NCBI GenBank assembly: GCA_015272215.1
Contig: JACYMD010000127.1
Location: 1-64,000, forward strand
Length of the DNA: 64,000 nucleotides
Direction: 5' to 3'
Source: Rivularia sp. T60_A2020_040
GTDB lineage: Bacteria > Cyanobacteriota > Cyanobacteriia > Cyanobacteriales > Nostocaceae
How positions within the stretch are numbered: the stretch's first letter is position 1; each line of letters opens with the position of its first letter. The position numbers were made by a program, and so were the translations under genes. The notes under the pieces are model-generated. The model had not been told where the DNA came from, did no database searches, and was given only the letters and a program-made list of their open reading frames with translations. Positions 20,853 through 29,731 of the stretch are shown piece by piece.

Positions 20853-22151
20853 GTGTCACTCAAAACATCATCACCGCAACTACAACGGGAGTTAGGGGTT
20901 GTAGGGGCGACTGTGATGGGGCTTGGTTCAATTATCGGTACAGGCGTTTTTGTGAGTATCGGTATTGCTGCTGGAATTGCCGGTAATGCGGTAATTTTAG
21001 CTGTAATGATTGGTGCAATGGTGGCTATTTGCAACGGACTCAACAGCGCTCAACTAGCTGCTAATCATCCTGTAAGTGGTGGCTCTTATGAATATGGTTA
21101 TAAATATTTAAATACTTGGTTGGGATTTACCGCTGGATGGATGTTTTTGTTGGCAAAATCTGCTTCTGCGGCTACGGCTGCTTTGGGTTTTGCTGGCTAC
21201 TTTTTGAATGCAACAGGTTTGAGTGGAAGTGGTTTACTTGTACCCTTAGCGTTAGCTGCGGTAATTGCGATCGCGATTATTGTTCTCAACGGTATTCGCC
21301 GCTCTAATCGAATCAATATTTTAATTGTATCTGTTTCAGTTTTTAGTTTAATTTTCTTTATATTTGGGGGAATTCCCACAGCCATCGCCACAGGTGGAGA
21401 AAACCTCACACCTTTTAACGGTTCTGTTGCGACGGTGCTTCATGCAAGTGCTTTGATGTTTGTTGCTTATACGGGTTACGGTAGAATTGCGACTTTGGGA
21501 GAAGAAGCTAAAAACCCGCGTAAAACTATTCCGAAAGCGATTGTCGTGACGATGATAATCACAATGCTGGTTTATGTAGGAGTAGCAACGATTGCTGTAG
21601 CGACAATTGGGGCTGAAAAACTTGGTGAATCGGCTTTAACAGCGCAAGCAGCACCCTTAGAAGTCGCAGTTCGTAGCTTTGGGATTCCGGGAGGAGCGCA
21701 AATCTTGGCAATTGGGGCAATTTTCGCGATGTTAGGAGTACTACTAAATTTAATTCTGGGTTTATCTCGCGTATTATTGGCAATGGGAAGACGACGAGAT
21801 ATGCCGAGGATTTTTGCCAGATTAAATCAATCCGGTACAACTCCCACACCTGCTGTAATTGCAGTAACTATGATCATTGCGGTTTTAGTCTTAATCGGTA
21901 ACGTTAAAACCACTTGGTCTTTCAGTGCTTTTACTGTTTTAATTTATTATTCAATAACTAATTTAGCTGCATTTGCCATACCAAGCCACGAAAGACTTTA
22001 TCCTCAATGGCTATCAATTCTTGGCTTATTAGCTTGTTTATTTCTCGCTTTCTGGGTTGAACCTTTTGTATGGCAAGTCGGTTTAGCATTGATTATTGCC
22101 GGATTAATTTGGCACACAGTTGCTCAGAAGTTGACTGATCAAAGAAGTTAG
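20853..22151 (+). CDS. APC-family amino acid permease
   Basis: The 432-residue protein has about 12 membrane helices and the APC signature in the first two: VMGLGSIIGTGVFVSIG and GLNSAQLAANHPVSGGSYEYGYKYL. YTGYGRIATLGEEAKNPRKTIPKAI is the conserved helix 6-7 region. It probably imports a neutral or cationic amino acid with H+ or Na+. Start is GTG 20853 with GGGAGAA eight bases upstream. Specificity cannot be read from the sequence. Confidence 0.92.
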   Translation: MSLKTSSPQLQRELGVVGATVMGLGSIIGTGVFVSIGIAAGIAGNAVILAVMIGAMVAICNGLNSAQLAANHPVSGGSYEYGYKYLNTWLGFTAGWMFLLAKSASAATAALGFAGYFLNATGLSGSGLLVPLALAAVIAIAIIVLNGIRRSNRINILIVSVSVFSLIFFIFGGIPTAIATGGENLTPFNGSVATVLHASALMFVAYTGYGRIATLGEEAKNPRKTIPKAIVVTMIITMLVYVGVATIAVATIGAEKLGESALTAQAAPLEVAVRSFGIPGGAQILAIGAIFAMLGVLLNLILGLSRVLLAMGRRRDMPRIFARLNQSGTTPTPAVIAVTMIIAVLVLIGNVKTTWSFSAFTVLIYYSITNLAAFAIPSHERLYPQWLSILGLLACLFLAFWVEPFVWQVGLALIIAGLIWHTVAQKLTDQRS

Positions 22152-22330
22152 TCAAAAATATGGGGTGTTGTGAATTTGGTTGCAGAAACTGATAATACCA
22201 GCTTTTACTGTAATCAATTTAAGAGTTTAGATATGACTAAAAAAATAATTTTCAAGGAGTGCGATAATTGCAGCAGAATCAGATTTCAACCCTCGCTCAT
22301 GTTTAAATTCAACTAATTTAAAGAGGCACT

Positions 22331-22510
22331 ATGTTTGGATTGGGTTTTCCGGAACTGGCTGTAATTGTGGTTGTAGCGATTTTTATTTTTGGACCAAAAA
22401 AAATTCCCGAATTAGGCAGCGCTTTAGGAAAAACTCTCCGGGGTTTTAAGGAAGAACTTAAAAATAATGACGATGAAACTAATAAAGAAGACGACCAAGA
22501 GCAGGTATAA
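22331..22510 (+). CDS. tatA: Sec-independent protein translocase subunit TatA
   Basis: A 59-residue protein. It has the TatA layout: the N-terminal membrane helix MFGLGFPELAVIVVVAIFIF, the hinge FGPKKIPELG, an amphipathic helix SALGKTLRGFKEEL and an acidic tail. TatA oligomers form the transport path for folded proteins carrying twin-arginine signals, in both thylakoid and plasma membrane of cyanobacteria. AGAGG lies five bases before the ATG. TatC is not in the window. The following convergent gene is cphA. Confidence 0.93.
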   Translation: MFGLGFPELAVIVVVAIFIFGPKKIPELGSALGKTLRGFKEELKNNDDETNKEDDQEQV

Positions 22511-22518
22511 ATAAAAAG

Positions 22519-22578
22519 ATGATGGGTAAAAAGTCATAAATTAGCCTTCGATGCAATCTAAAACTCTTTACTCATCAT
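22519..22578. terminator. Imperfect hairpin between convergent tatA and cphA
   Basis: Arms ATGATGGGTAAAAAGT (22519-22534) and ACTCTTTACTCATCAT (22563-22578) pair over 16 positions with two non-Watson-Crick positions. It lies between the stop codons of tatA and cphA, so it could end both transcripts. There is no strong T run. Confidence 0.45.
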
Positions 22579-22588
22579 TGCTAACTTT

Positions 22589-25285
22589 TCATAAAGAATT
22601 TAACACCGAAGATATTTCTCCTACTTGTTTATCTTTAGGAGTCGTGCTGTCGTAGGTTGGATTTTCTTCTTCTATTACACCTCTAGCTTTAATCAATTTA
22701 ATTGCGCGACTCACGCTTTCTGGTAAAATCACCACTAAACTATCATCAGTTGCTAAATCTAAAGCTTTATTAATTGCTTCGGTTTCATCCAAAATTATTT
22801 CATGCAGACAATTGGGGTTTGCTTCCCTAATACCTTGAGTAATTAAATCCGCAGCAGAGCCTCGTTCTCTTCCTCTGGTGTCGTCATCTTCCTTGACAAT
22901 GATGCACTCGAAAATTGAAGATGCTAGTTTACCCAACATCACAAAATCTTCGTCACGCCGATCGCCAGGGCCACCAACTACACCAATACGCTGTCCGGAT
23001 GTCCAATTACGCACAAATCCACCCAATGCTTCATAAGAAGCAGGGTTATGAGCATAATCAATTAAAGCGTGATGTTTACCCAAGTTAAATAAATTCATTC
23101 GTCCTGGTGTTTGATTCACCGAAGCACGGAAAGTATTTAAACCTGCTCGAATTTCTTCGATCGAAACATTTTGCACGAAAGCAGCTAAAGATGCAGCTAA
23201 AGCGTTAGCAATCATAAACGGCGCACGTCCGCCCATTGTCAAAGGGATACGATCAACTTTTTCTATAGGATGAGTCCAGTCTCCTTTAAATATTGACAAA
23301 AAGCCATTTTCATAAATTGCTGCCACTCCACCTTTTTCGATGTGTCCTCGAACTAACTCCGATTCCGGATTCATGGTGAAGTAAGCAATATTTGCTTTTG
23401 TTTTTTGCGCCATTGCGGCGACTCTTTGATCATCAGCATTTAAAACTGCATAACCGTCGGGATATACTGCTTCTGCAACGACACTTTTCAAATGTGATAA
23501 CTGTTCGATATTATCAATATCACCCAATCCCAAATGGTCAGCTGCGACATTCAATACCACACCGACATTAGTCGCTTCAAAAGCTAATCCCGAACGTAGA
23601 ATACCTCCCCGCGCTGTTTCCAACACGGCAACTTCTACTGTCGGGTCTTGCAATATTAATTGAGCGCTTTGAGGTCCGGTGTTATCTCCGGATTCGACTA
23701 AGTATTCTCCGATATAAGTTCCATCTGTAGTTGTATAGCCAATTACCTTACCCGTTTGTTTAAAAATATGGGCAAGTAATCTAGTAGTAGTAGTTTTACC
23801 GTTAGTGCCGGTAATACTAATCACAGGTACACGATTAGTTTTATCGTTGGGGAACAACATATCGATGACAGCACCAGCAACATTGCGAGGAATCCCCTTA
23901 CTAGGAGCAACGTGCATCCGGAATCCCGGTGCTGCATTCACCTCAACAACTACCGCATCAACTTCCCGCAACGGACGACTAATGTCAGTAGTAACAATGT
24001 CAATTCCGGCAATATCCAAGCCGATGATTTTAACTATCCGTTCAGCTAACCAAGCATTTTCTGGATGAATTTCATCGGTACGGTCTACGGCTATACCACC
24101 TGTAGATAAATTCGCCGTTGCTCGCAAATAACAAATTTCATCTTTATTTAAAACAGTATCAAGGGTATACCCTTGTCTTTCCATTAATGCATAACTATTA
24201 CGGTCTAATACAATCCGAGTTAAAACATTATCGTGACCATCACCGCGATTTGGGTGATTGTTGGTTTCTTCAAGCAACTCGGCAATAGTTGATTTACCGT
24301 TCCCTACTACATGAGCCGGTACACGCTCAGCAACTGCAACAACTTTACCATCGACTACTAATACACGATGGTCGCGTCCAACATAATATTTCTCAACAAT
24401 TACCGAGCGAGAAACTGCTCTAGCAACATCAAAAGCCGCTTCAGCTTCTTGCCAATTTCTGATATCGATAGTAATACCGCGTCCGTGGTTGCCATCAAGG
24501 GGCTTAATGACGATGGGATAGCCGCCAATATGGTTAACTGCGTCTTCCAATTCATCAAAGAAATTGATGGTCATACCCTTGGGTACGGGTACTCCAGAAG
24601 CTTCAAGAATGTTTTTAGTAGCTTCCTTATCGCAAGCAAGTTCTACTCCTAAAATGCCGGTATTAGCCGTCATCGTGGCTTGAATGCGCTTTTGCTGCAC
24701 CCCATAACCGAGTTGAATTAGATATCTTGAACCCAAAGGCATCCAGGGGATACCTCTTCTTGTAGCTTCATCAACAATTGATTCTGTAGAAGGACCCAAA
24801 GAAGCATCGCGCCAGTAGTCAGCGATATCTTGCAAATCTTGCTCTAATTCAGCCTTGGGATAGCGACCTCGATCAACGATACTTTGACATAGCCGGACAG
24901 CAGCCCTGGCGGCGTAACGTCCGGCTTCTTCATTTAAATACTCGAAAACTACTTGATAAATTCCCGGAGTTGAGGTTTCGCGGGTGCGGCCAAAACCCAC
25001 GTGCATTCCGGCTAATTCCTGAAGTTCTAGCGCTATGTGTTCGGCAATGTGACCCATCATAGTGCCTTCTCGCACGCGCATTAGAAAACCACCACGACAA
25101 CCCGGCGAACAGTAATGACCTTCCAAAGAAGGTAATGCCTCTACTAATCCTTCGTAAAAACCGGGGATTTCATTCGAGGGTGTTTCCGCAAGGTTTTCTA
25201 AATCGAGGCGCATGACGATTAACTTATGTCGTCGAATGCTCCAGTAATTTGGACCGCGTAAAGTCTGGATCTTGAGGATTCTCAT
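22589..25285 (-). CDS. cphA: Cyanophycin synthetase
   Basis: The 898-residue protein begins MRILKIQTLRGPNYWS, the conserved CphA start (a frame open 10 codons further upstream is not conserved). It has an N-terminal primer/transfer domain, an ATP-grasp domain (GYPIVIKPLDGNHGRG; VVEVNAAPGFRMH) and a Mur-ligase-like domain with P-loop ISITGTNGKTTTT and YAHNPASYEAL. It polymerises Asp and Arg into cyanophycin using ATP. Length is normal for CphA1. cphB lies upstream on the same strand, giving the standard cphBA order; cyanophycin stores nitrogen in heterocysts and vegetative cells. Confidence 0.97.
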   Translation of the reverse strand: MRILKIQTLRGPNYWSIRRHKLIVMRLDLENLAETPSNEIPGFYEGLVEALPSLEGHYCSPGCRGGFLMRVREGTMMGHIAEHIALELQELAGMHVGFGRTRETSTPGIYQVVFEYLNEEAGRYAARAAVRLCQSIVDRGRYPKAELEQDLQDIADYWRDASLGPSTESIVDEATRRGIPWMPLGSRYLIQLGYGVQQKRIQATMTANTGILGVELACDKEATKNILEASGVPVPKGMTINFFDELEDAVNHIGGYPIVIKPLDGNHGRGITIDIRNWQEAEAAFDVARAVSRSVIVEKYYVGRDHRVLVVDGKVVAVAERVPAHVVGNGKSTIAELLEETNNHPNRGDGHDNVLTRIVLDRNSYALMERQGYTLDTVLNKDEICYLRATANLSTGGIAVDRTDEIHPENAWLAERIVKIIGLDIAGIDIVTTDISRPLREVDAVVVEVNAAPGFRMHVAPSKGIPRNVAGAVIDMLFPNDKTNRVPVISITGTNGKTTTTRLLAHIFKQTGKVIGYTTTDGTYIGEYLVESGDNTGPQSAQLILQDPTVEVAVLETARGGILRSGLAFEATNVGVVLNVAADHLGLGDIDNIEQLSHLKSVVAEAVYPDGYAVLNADDQRVAAMAQKTKANIAYFTMNPESELVRGHIEKGGVAAIYENGFLSIFKGDWTHPIEKVDRIPLTMGGRAPFMIANALAASLAAFVQNVSIEEIRAGLNTFRASVNQTPGRMNLFNLGKHHALIDYAHNPASYEALGGFVRNWTSGQRIGVVGGPGDRRDEDFVMLGKLASSIFECIIVKEDDDTRGRERGSAADLITQGIREANPNCLHEIILDETEAINKALDLATDDSLVVILPESVSRAIKLIKARGVIEEENPTYDSTTPKDKQVGEISSVLNSL

Positions 25286-25459
25286 GATTAAAGGTAGATG
25301 GAGATTCGGAACCAAAATTCTAGTTTCTTACTGGAATTGACCGCATAACTGTTCGTGGATAACAGTTTTTGAGAAAAACATCGTAATTACTGTGATTTTT
25401 TTTTGCTGCAACCAAAAAAATCGCGGTCAACCCAGTGTAACCACACATACCTATTCCCG

Positions 25460-26323
25460 TCAGCTGGATATTCGCCCCACAGATGGCAACACTGTACGCC
25501 CGTAAAGATGATAGCGATCGCCATGACTGAGAATATGTACTCGTAAATTATGGAGGCTCAGAGGTTCTGTTGCTCCCACACGAGGTTCGTTAGTATGAGT
25601 AAGTTCGCTTGAATCGATAATTGTCACCGCTCCTTTGCCCATAACTTCTAGCCAACCATCTTTTTCAAACATCGCACAAGTATCTTCATCAATGCCAATT
25701 CCCAAACGGTCAGGATGAGAAGCGATGGCACTCATTAAACGTACCATGCGATTACGGTTGTGAAAATGCTGGTCAACAATCAACTCTGGAATAAATCCTA
25801 AGCCTGTTGCCATATCTACTAAGGAACGATTGGGAGTTTCCCCACTACCGCCTCCAGCAATCATATGATGTCCCATGACCGCAGCACCAGCACTGGTACC
25901 GGCAAGGGTTAATTCTCCGGTTTTGACTCGCCCTCGGATAATATCCATAACTGGCGTATCAGACAACACACCACAAAGGCGTAATTGGTCTCCTCCAGTC
26001 AAAAAAACTCCGGTACATTCTTCGAGGGATTCTTTGTAATAGCGGTCATGGCAATGATCGCGCTCTCGAATATCTAAAATTTCAACTTTGTTTACTCCCA
26101 TATCTTCAAAAATATTCACGTAGCGAGCGCCGATAATACTCGGTTCCCGAGAAGCAGAGGGAATAATAGTAATATGGGCATCTTTTGCACCAGCACGGTC
26201 TAAAAAAGTCCGCAGAATCTCTCGTCCATGAACTTTGTCTTCTGCGCCTCCAATAACCAGAACGGCGGTTTTAGTTGCTTGGGGTGTGGTCATTTCCAGC
26301 CATTTAGCTTTTAGTTGCCGCAT
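25460..26323 (-). CDS. cphB: Cyanophycinase
   Basis: The 287-residue peptidase of family S51: AVLVIGGAEDKVHGREIL, FLTGGDQLRLCGVL and the nucleophile serine in GTSAGAAVMG, then VDQHFHNRNRMVRL. It hydrolyses cyanophycin to beta-Asp-Arg dipeptides. The start has AGGAG seven bases upstream of the ATG. The 174-bp gap to cphA contains opposed T/A runs but no classic terminator, so read-through is plausible. A GC-rich inverted repeat (ACTTC...GAAGT) lies about 40-65 bp upstream of the start. Confidence 0.97.
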   Translation of the reverse strand: MRQLKAKWLEMTTPQATKTAVLVIGGAEDKVHGREILRTFLDRAGAKDAHITIIPSASREPSIIGARYVNIFEDMGVNKVEILDIRERDHCHDRYYKESLEECTGVFLTGGDQLRLCGVLSDTPVMDIIRGRVKTGELTLAGTSAGAAVMGHHMIAGGGSGETPNRSLVDMATGLGFIPELIVDQHFHNRNRMVRLMSAIASHPDRLGIGIDEDTCAMFEKDGWLEVMGKGAVTIIDSSELTHTNEPRVGATEPLSLHNLRVHILSHGDRYHLYGRTVLPSVGRISS

Positions 26324-26875
26324 TGTTTTTCTCCTGTCAACAACCGGAAGGTGAATTTTACTTCGCGGACAGTTCGCGGAAGTATGATAATGAACGGAAC
26401 ATTTTAAATATGTTTTAGTGTCCTACCGTTGAAGGACCGATTGCAAGAGTTGCTCCCGCTCTAAATTTGGTTGTGCAACTCCTGCTTTTTACTTTAAGCC
26501 TTGAGACATCATGCCTCAAGTCATCTTCTATTCGCCAGGTTGATGTATATTTCACCTGTGCTTTTTTTATTTTCTCCACCCGCGTCAGCGGAGTATTTGG
26601 CATAAACCACCGATATAAACTGCTTTTTCCCGATACAGGATAAAATTTCCGGCTTCGTTGTTAACGCAGGTTAGAATTTTAATTTAAAGTTAGATGTGAC
26701 AATATTTAAACATAAATTAAGTAATTAGAAAAACTTTCGTTTTTAGAGAAAATTTTCTATAGGGACTTACTTTTATATATCCTAAATAGTTTGTATGTAA
26801 TGAAAGTCCACCAACGCTTCTACATTTAGAAGCTGAAGTTCAATTTAAGATTAGTGTCCTTCAATACGAAATACT
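26324..26875. other. Intergenic region between cphB and trmD
   Basis: 552 bp between divergent genes. Its middle (26418-26571) is rich in inverted repeats and is listed separately as an RNA candidate; the 300 bp before trmD is AT-rich with no gene. A minus-strand frame at 26415-26603 (62 codons) is open but is largely made of the same inverted repeats. Confidence 0.6.
26418..26571 (+). ncRNA. Candidate structured small RNA with terminator
   Basis: Four successive inverted repeats occur in about 150 bases: TCCT/AGGA (26421-26436), GAGTTGC (26447-26453) with GCAACTC (26475-26481), TTGAGACAT (26501-26509) with ATGCCTCAA (26511-26519), and CAGGT with ACCTG (about 26537-26559), the last followed by TGCTTTTTTTATTTT. 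On the plus strand the final hairpin plus T run reads as an intrinsic terminator. A weak -10-like TATGAT lies at 26383-26388. No known RNA family was recognised. The alternative is a 62-residue minus-strand protein with no known relatives. Confidence 0.35.
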
Positions 26876-27601
26876 GTGCGTTTTGATATAGTTACGCTAT
26901 TTCCCGATTGTTTTACCTCGGTTCTCAGTTCCGGACTCATTGGTAAAGCTTTAGCAAAACAAATTGCCTCTGTGCATTTTGTCAATCCCCGCGACTTTAC
27001 CACGGACAAACACCGAAAAGTCGATGATGAACCTTACGGTGGAGGAGTGGGAATGTTGATGAAACCCGGCCCCATATTCTCTGCTGTGGAATCCCTCCCT
27101 GTGATGAACCGAAGAGAAATAATTATGATGAGTCCTCAAGGACAAACCATTAATCAGCCTTTATTCAGAGAATTGTCCACCAATTACGACCAATTAATCA
27201 TCATTTGCGGTCATTATGAAGGAGTAGACGAGCGAGTATTGGATTTAGTCACCCGTGAAGTTTCTTTGGGAGACTTTATTCTCACTGGGGGGGAAATACC
27301 TTCAATGGCTTTAATTAATGGGGTAGTACGACTACTTCCCGGAACCGTTGGTAAAACAGAATCTTTAAAATTAGAAAGCTTTGAACAAGGTTTATTAGAC
27401 TATCCCCAATACACCCGCCCCGCAATCTTTCGCGATCGCAAAGTCCCCGATGTATTATTATCCGGAAACCATGCCGCAATTTCAAAATGGCGTTACGAGC
27501 AACAAGTCGCCAGAACCCGTAAACGTCGTCCCGATTTATATCAAGCCTGGGAAGAGGAGAAGAGAAGAAAGGGACAAGGGGATGGGGAGATGGGGGGATA
27601 G
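26876..27601 (+). CDS. trmD: tRNA (guanine37-N1)-methyltransferase
   Basis: The 241-residue SPOUT methyltransferase carries RFDIVTLFPD, DDEPYGGGVGMLMKPGP, CGHYEGVDERV, LGDFILTGGE and DYPQYTRP, the motifs of the trefoil-knot SAM site. It methylates G37 in tRNAs to prevent frameshifting. Start is GTG 26876, matching the conserved first residues. The final ten residues (GQGDGEMGG and neighbours) are encoded by a G-rich tandem repeat that has invaded the 3' end; the family core ends before this. ispF follows on the same strand. Confidence 0.96.
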   Translation: MRFDIVTLFPDCFTSVLSSGLIGKALAKQIASVHFVNPRDFTTDKHRKVDDEPYGGGVGMLMKPGPIFSAVESLPVMNRREIIMMSPQGQTINQPLFRELSTNYDQLIIICGHYEGVDERVLDLVTREVSLGDFILTGGEIPSMALINGVVRLLPGTVGKTESLKLESFEQGLLDYPQYTRPAIFRDRKVPDVLLSGNHAAISKWRYEQQVARTRKRRPDLYQAWEEEKRRKGQGDGEMGG

Positions 27602-27712
27602 GGGGATGGGGGGACAAGGGGACTAGGGGATGGGGGGACAAGGGGACTAAGGGATGGGGGGATGGGGAGATGGGGAGAAAATCTAAAATCCAAAATCTAA
27701 AATCTAAAATTG
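27566..27712. repeat. G-rich tandem repeat (GGGGGAT / GGGACAA units) plus AAAATCT units
   Basis: About 110 bases of GGGGATGG, GGGGACAA and GGGGACTA units begin inside the trmD coding region and are followed by AAAATCTA/AAAATCCA units up to the ispF ATG. The plus strand has many runs of four to six Gs at short spacing, so quadruplex formation is possible in the DNA and in a trmD-ispF transcript. Confidence 0.9.
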
Positions 27713-27713
27713 T

Positions 27714-28190
27714 ATGAACATTCGGATTGGAAATGGCTATGATATCCATCGTTTAACTAGCGAACGTCGGTTGATTTTGGGCGGTGTGGAAATTTCTCAT
27801 TCTCTTGGATTATTAGGACACAGTGATGCTGATGTTCTGACTCATGCAATTATGGACGCGATGTTAGGAGCGCTTTCTTTGGGGGATATCGGACATTATT
27901 TTCCCCCTAGTGATGCCCAATGGGCTGGTGCTGATAGTTTAATGCTTTTAGATCAAGTTAATAACTTAATTCAAGAACAAGGTTGGCGAGTCGGTAATAT
28001 TGATTCTGTTGTAGTCGCAGAACGTCCTAAATTAAAACCCCATATTGATCAAATGCGCCAGAAGTTAGCCGGTGTTTTGCAAATCGAGCCAAACCAAGTT
28101 GGTGTCAAAGCTACTACTAATGAAAAATTAGGTCCCGTTGGTGAAGAAAAAGGGATTTGTGCTTATGCTGTTGTTTTGTTAATTAAATAA
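27714..28190 (+). CDS. ispF: 2-C-methyl-D-erythritol 2,4-cyclodiphosphate synthase
   Basis: The 158-residue enzyme of the MEP isoprenoid pathway shows [30 protein letters not shown] (metal ligands), DIGHYFPP and [10 protein letters not shown]. It cyclises the CDP-methylerythritol phosphate intermediate. The ATG directly follows a repeat tract and has no Shine-Dalgarno. The TnpB element is inserted within a few bases after the stop codon. Confidence 0.97.
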   Translation: MNIRIGNGYDIHRLTSERRLILGGVEISHSLGLLGHSDADVLTHAIMDAMLGALSLGDIGHYFPPSDAQWAGADSLMLLDQVNNLIQEQGWRVGNIDSVVVAERPKLKPHIDQMRQKLAGVLQIEPNQVGVKATTNEKLGPVGEEKGICAYAVVLLIK

Positions 28191-28199
28191 GTTAGTAGT

Positions 28200-28265
28200 A
28201 AGGGCTTTAGCCCTTTATTCAATCAGTGACATACTCCTACACTGACTCTTCGAGTACAGTGTAGG
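28200..28265 (-). other. Right-end hairpin and putative omega-RNA 3' scaffold of the TnpB element
   Basis: Two hairpins lie at the tnpB 3' end. CCTACACTG/CAGTGTAGG (28236-28244 with 28257-28265) encloses ACTC/GAGT around TTC and includes the tnpB stop codon. AAGGGCT/AGCCCTT (28200-28206 with 28209-28215) is typical of an IS605 right end. TnpB guide RNAs come from the 3' end of tnpB running through the right end, so this is the expected omega-RNA scaffold; any guide would then read into the ispF 3' end. Confidence 0.6.
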
Positions 28266-29481
28266 CTTCCAAGACAATCCGGCTATTGCTTAGGAGGCTC
28301 TTGGCTTTAAGAACGGAATGCCCTACCGCTCTATTTTTTATATTTATTGCTGCGTTATGATCACGGTCAAGACTACATCCACAATTAGGGCAGTTATGCC
28401 AGCGTTCATGCAGTTTCTTAGGTACTTTAACACCACAATTAGAGCAATCTTGACTTGTACCAAACGCTTTAACTGGGATAACCAACAAACCAGCATTTTC
28501 GGCTTTGTTTGTCAGTATTGACAGAAAGCTTGACCATCCAGCGTCCGTTATAGATTTAGCTAATCGAGTGCGTGCAAGTCCTTTTACATTCAAGTCTTCA
28601 ACCGCCACAACATCATATTTTTTCAATAAGTTGTTAGCAGTTTTAAAATGAAAGTCTTTACGCCTATCAGCAACTTTTTTGTGCTGTTTACCCAACTGTT
28701 TTACCGCTCTTAATCTTCGACTACTACCTTTTTTTCTGCGAGATACGCGCTTTTGAATAACTTTTAATCGTTTTTGTGCTTTGCGATAGTGTTGAGGAAT
28801 GGCAACAGTTTCATTTTCAGAAGTTGTCAAAAACTCTTTGAGTCCTACATCAATTCCAGTAATTTTATCTGGGTTGAAGTCTGGTTTGATTTGTGGAACT
28901 GTTTTATCCTCCAGGGAAAGCGTCAGGTAAAACCCGTCAGCTTTCTTGGTAACAGATGCGGTCTTGATTTTAAACCCTTCTGGAATAGGTCGATGCAGGA
29001 CAATCTTAACTTTGCCGAACATTGGCAAGTTAATCTGGTTGCCCTGCAAGCACCCTTCTTTCATCTGAGGGTAAGTGAAAGTACGGTAACGGTTACGCGC
29101 CTTAAATCTCGGTTTGCCGCTACGTTTTCCATTGCTATCACCTTTGAGAAACCTATCAAACGTGACCTTTACTCGCTTGACTACATCTTGGAGGACTTGA
29201 GAATATATCTCGCTATACCAAGGATGAGTTTTTTTAAGCTGCGGTAAAGTTTTCTTTTGTGAGTAATAGTCTGGGTTATCCCGTAATTCTGGTATGTGGC
29301 ATACAAGAGGACAAGCATTAATAGGTGAACGGTTGCGCTCATACCAGTCAAATCTATCATCCAACAGGTAGTTGTATTGGGCGCAAAGCATAGATAACCA
29401 TCTATCTACTTCGAGCGCTTGGACTTTTGTTGGTCGTAACTTGTACTGATAGGCTGTCCTCACTTGTGCATCCTCAACCAT
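28237..29481 (-). CDS. tnpB: RNA-guided nuclease TnpB (OrfB, IS605/IS1341 group)
   Basis: The 414-residue protein starts [18 protein letters not shown] at ATG 29481, the usual N-terminal pattern; 14 further codons open upstream lack an ATG. The split RuvC nuclease is intact: Asp in GIDVGLKEF (about 211), Glu in AVEDLNVKG (about 295) and Asp in [11 protein letters not shown] (about 374). A zinc ribbon CSNC...CPNC lies between the last two (Cys 346, 349, 364, 367). All catalytic residues are present, so it is probably an active omega-RNA-guided DNase. The gene is complete with no frameshift. Confidence 0.95.
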   Translation of the reverse strand: MVEDAQVRTAYQYKLRPTKVQALEVDRWLSMLCAQYNYLLDDRFDWYERNRSPINACPLVCHIPELRDNPDYYSQKKTLPQLKKTHPWYSEIYSQVLQDVVKRVKVTFDRFLKGDSNGKRSGKPRFKARNRYRTFTYPQMKEGCLQGNQINLPMFGKVKIVLHRPIPEGFKIKTASVTKKADGFYLTLSLEDKTVPQIKPDFNPDKITGIDVGLKEFLTTSENETVAIPQHYRKAQKRLKVIQKRVSRRKKGSSRRLRAVKQLGKQHKKVADRRKDFHFKTANNLLKKYDVVAVEDLNVKGLARTRLAKSITDAGWSSFLSILTNKAENAGLLVIPVKAFGTSQDCSNCGVKVPKKLHERWHNCPNCGCSLDRDHNAAINIKNRAVGHSVLKAKSLLSNSRIVLEAYTVLEESV

Positions 29482-29511
29482 TAAGAGTATGATACCATAT
29501 AGGTGACAACA

Positions 29512-29529
29512 ATGGGTAGACAAACATGA
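29512..29529 (+). promoter_or_regulatory. Five-codon upstream minicistron coupled to the RHH gene
   Basis: AGGTGA lies five bases before an ATG at 29512 that reads MGRQT and stops at TGA 29527-29529, overlapping the start of the next gene as ATGA. The downstream ATG itself has no Shine-Dalgarno, so translational coupling through this mini-frame is plausible. Alternatively the region is only a leader. Confidence 0.35.
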
Positions 29530-29705
29530 AAACTACGAGGTTAAATGTGAGGATGTCTGAGCGCAGATTAAACAAACTTCGCTCTTACGCTGCAATGAAA
29601 GATAAAACAGTCACACAGATAGTTGAGGACTGGGTTGATAGATTACCAAATACAGAAATTGTTAAAAACAACGCTGACCCCCTTCTTGTCAATCCTGCGG
29701 ATTAA
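29526..29705 (+). CDS. Small ribbon-helix-helix-like protein divergent from tnpB
   Basis: The 59-residue protein begins [19 protein letters not shown], a short beta strand with alternating basic residues, followed by a helix and [19 protein letters not shown], a second helix. This matches the ribbon-helix-helix (CopG/antitoxin-like) pattern. Such small genes recur next to cyanobacterial tnpB genes as far as I recall. Its start is 44 bp from the tnpB start on the opposite strand, so it could repress both promoters. No toxin partner is adjacent. Confidence 0.72.
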   Translation: MKTTRLNVRMSERRLNKLRSYAAMKDKTVTQIVEDWVDRLPNTEIVKNNADPLLVNPAD

Positions 29706-29731
29706 ATTAGTCGGGGGTCGCGTTGTTTTTA

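Noticed and set aside
22232-22315. 27-codon frame (ATG 22232) between the permease and tatA genes
   Set aside because: Too short, no Shine-Dalgarno and no known leader-peptide pattern.
26415-26603. 62-codon minus-strand frame between cphB and trmD
   Set aside because: Its sequence is mostly made of inverted repeats better explained as RNA or DNA structure; kept only as an alternative in the RNA candidate entry.
27315-27749. 144-codon minus-strand frame opposite trmD and ispF
   Set aside because: Shadow of trmD; its proline-serine-rich middle is the antisense of the G-rich repeat.
28774-29247. 157-codon plus-strand frame opposite tnpB
   Set aside because: Antisense shadow of the conserved tnpB gene with no family of its own.
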